Positions 5,889 through 6,028 of a stretch of DNA of 6,028 nucleotides are shown here, piece by piece. How positions within the stretch are numbered: the stretch's first letter is position 1; each line of letters starts with the position of its first letter. A program made the position numbers and the translations under genes. The notes under the pieces were generated by a model that saw only the letters and a program-made list of their open reading frames with translations, was not told the origin of the DNA and searched no databases. This DNA is from an uncultured Acetobacteraceae bacterium (GTDB taxonomy: Bacteria; Pseudomonadota; Alphaproteobacteria; Acetobacterales; Acetobacteraceae): assembly GCA_903839965.1 (NCBI GenBank), contig CAIMEK010000909.1:1-6028 (forward strand), written 5' to 3'.

Positions 5889-6028
5889 AAAGCTTGGTGA
5901 CGGCGACTCATTGGGGGGATTTCCCGACGCGGGGGTGATGTGATTCAAGGCTGGCGGACGCGGGAGTTCGCCATGGTGGTTCCGCTGAGGACTGATTTTG
6001 ATGCGGCGAGGGTGCGCCAGGCGGCGCG
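5889..6028 (+). mobile_element. 5' end and leader of a second, diverged IS630-type insertion sequence
   Basis: The leader from about 5889 to 5972 shares landmarks and spacing with the leader at the left edge of the window: GACTC, GATTC, a purine-rich ribosome binding site and GTTCGCCATGG. It is oriented oppositely, so the two elements point away from each other. The exact end is not resolved. TA dinucleotides at 5883, 5885 and 5888 are candidate target sites, and the start given here is an estimate. The element lies about 100 bp upstream of the binding-protein gene, within its likely promoter region. Confidence 0.55.
5973..6028 (+). CDS. IS630-family transposase, N-terminal 18 codons (runs off the right edge)
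   Basis: From the ATG at 5973 the frame reads MVVPLRTDFDAARVRQAA and is open at the window edge. The opening M-x-V-P-L-R-x-D-F-D-A is typical of alphaproteobacterial IS630-type transposases, with the helix-turn-helix domain expected next. GGGAG (5962-5966) lies six bases upstream, supporting this start. An in-frame GTG at 5940 is possible but has no better ribosome binding site. It differs from the left-edge copy at 7 of 17 residues, so it is a separate IS630 type and not a recent duplicate. Nothing catalytic is visible. Confidence 0.7.
   Translation, partial: MVVPLRTDFDAARVRQAA

Overview
The window looks like GC-rich accessory DNA from a proteobacterium, most likely an alphaproteobacterium. 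This rests on GC-rich codon use, TGA as the normal terminator of every gene, and recognisable alphaproteobacterial types of IS66, IS630 and tandem tyrosine-recombinase genes. The genus cannot be fixed from the sequence. All family names come from reading the proteins; no database search was run.

Layout, left to right. (1) Positions 1 to about 145 hold the start and leader of an IS630-type transposase gene that reads leftward out of the window. (2) Positions about 146-1869 hold two consecutive tyrosine recombinase genes joined by a 4-nt ATGA overlap, resembling the second and third genes of a 'recombinase in trio' (RIT) module. The first has lost its N-terminal domain next to the IS630 copy; the second has an in-frame TAA at codon 30. 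(3) Positions 1918-1971 hold three copies of a 10-bp word, two of them forming a perfect 22-bp palindrome. This is a good candidate for a recombinase site or element end. (4) Positions about 1996-4145 hold the 3' part of an IS66 element: tnpB (5'-truncated, with an internal TAA), tnpC (internal deletion plus a 1-nt frameshift), an intact 80-residue accessory gene, and a right end finishing in CTTAC. (5) Positions 4197-5789, minus strand, hold the only clearly intact full-size gene, a family 5 ABC-transporter periplasmic substrate-binding protein with its own signal peptide and ribosome binding site. (6) From about 5889 to the end is the leader and start of a second, diverged IS630 transposase reading rightward out of the window.

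The simplest history is layered insertion. IS66 landed 51 bp beyond the stop codon of the binding-protein gene, the recombinase module then entered tnpB, and IS630-type elements bracketed the segment. Most mobile genes are now broken, while the binding-protein gene and the small IS66-associated gene remain open. I see no evidence for a new functional system. The most notable observations are the palindromic site, the intact accessory gene in a dead IS66, the two independent Tyr-to-TAA changes, and the outward-facing IS630 pair.
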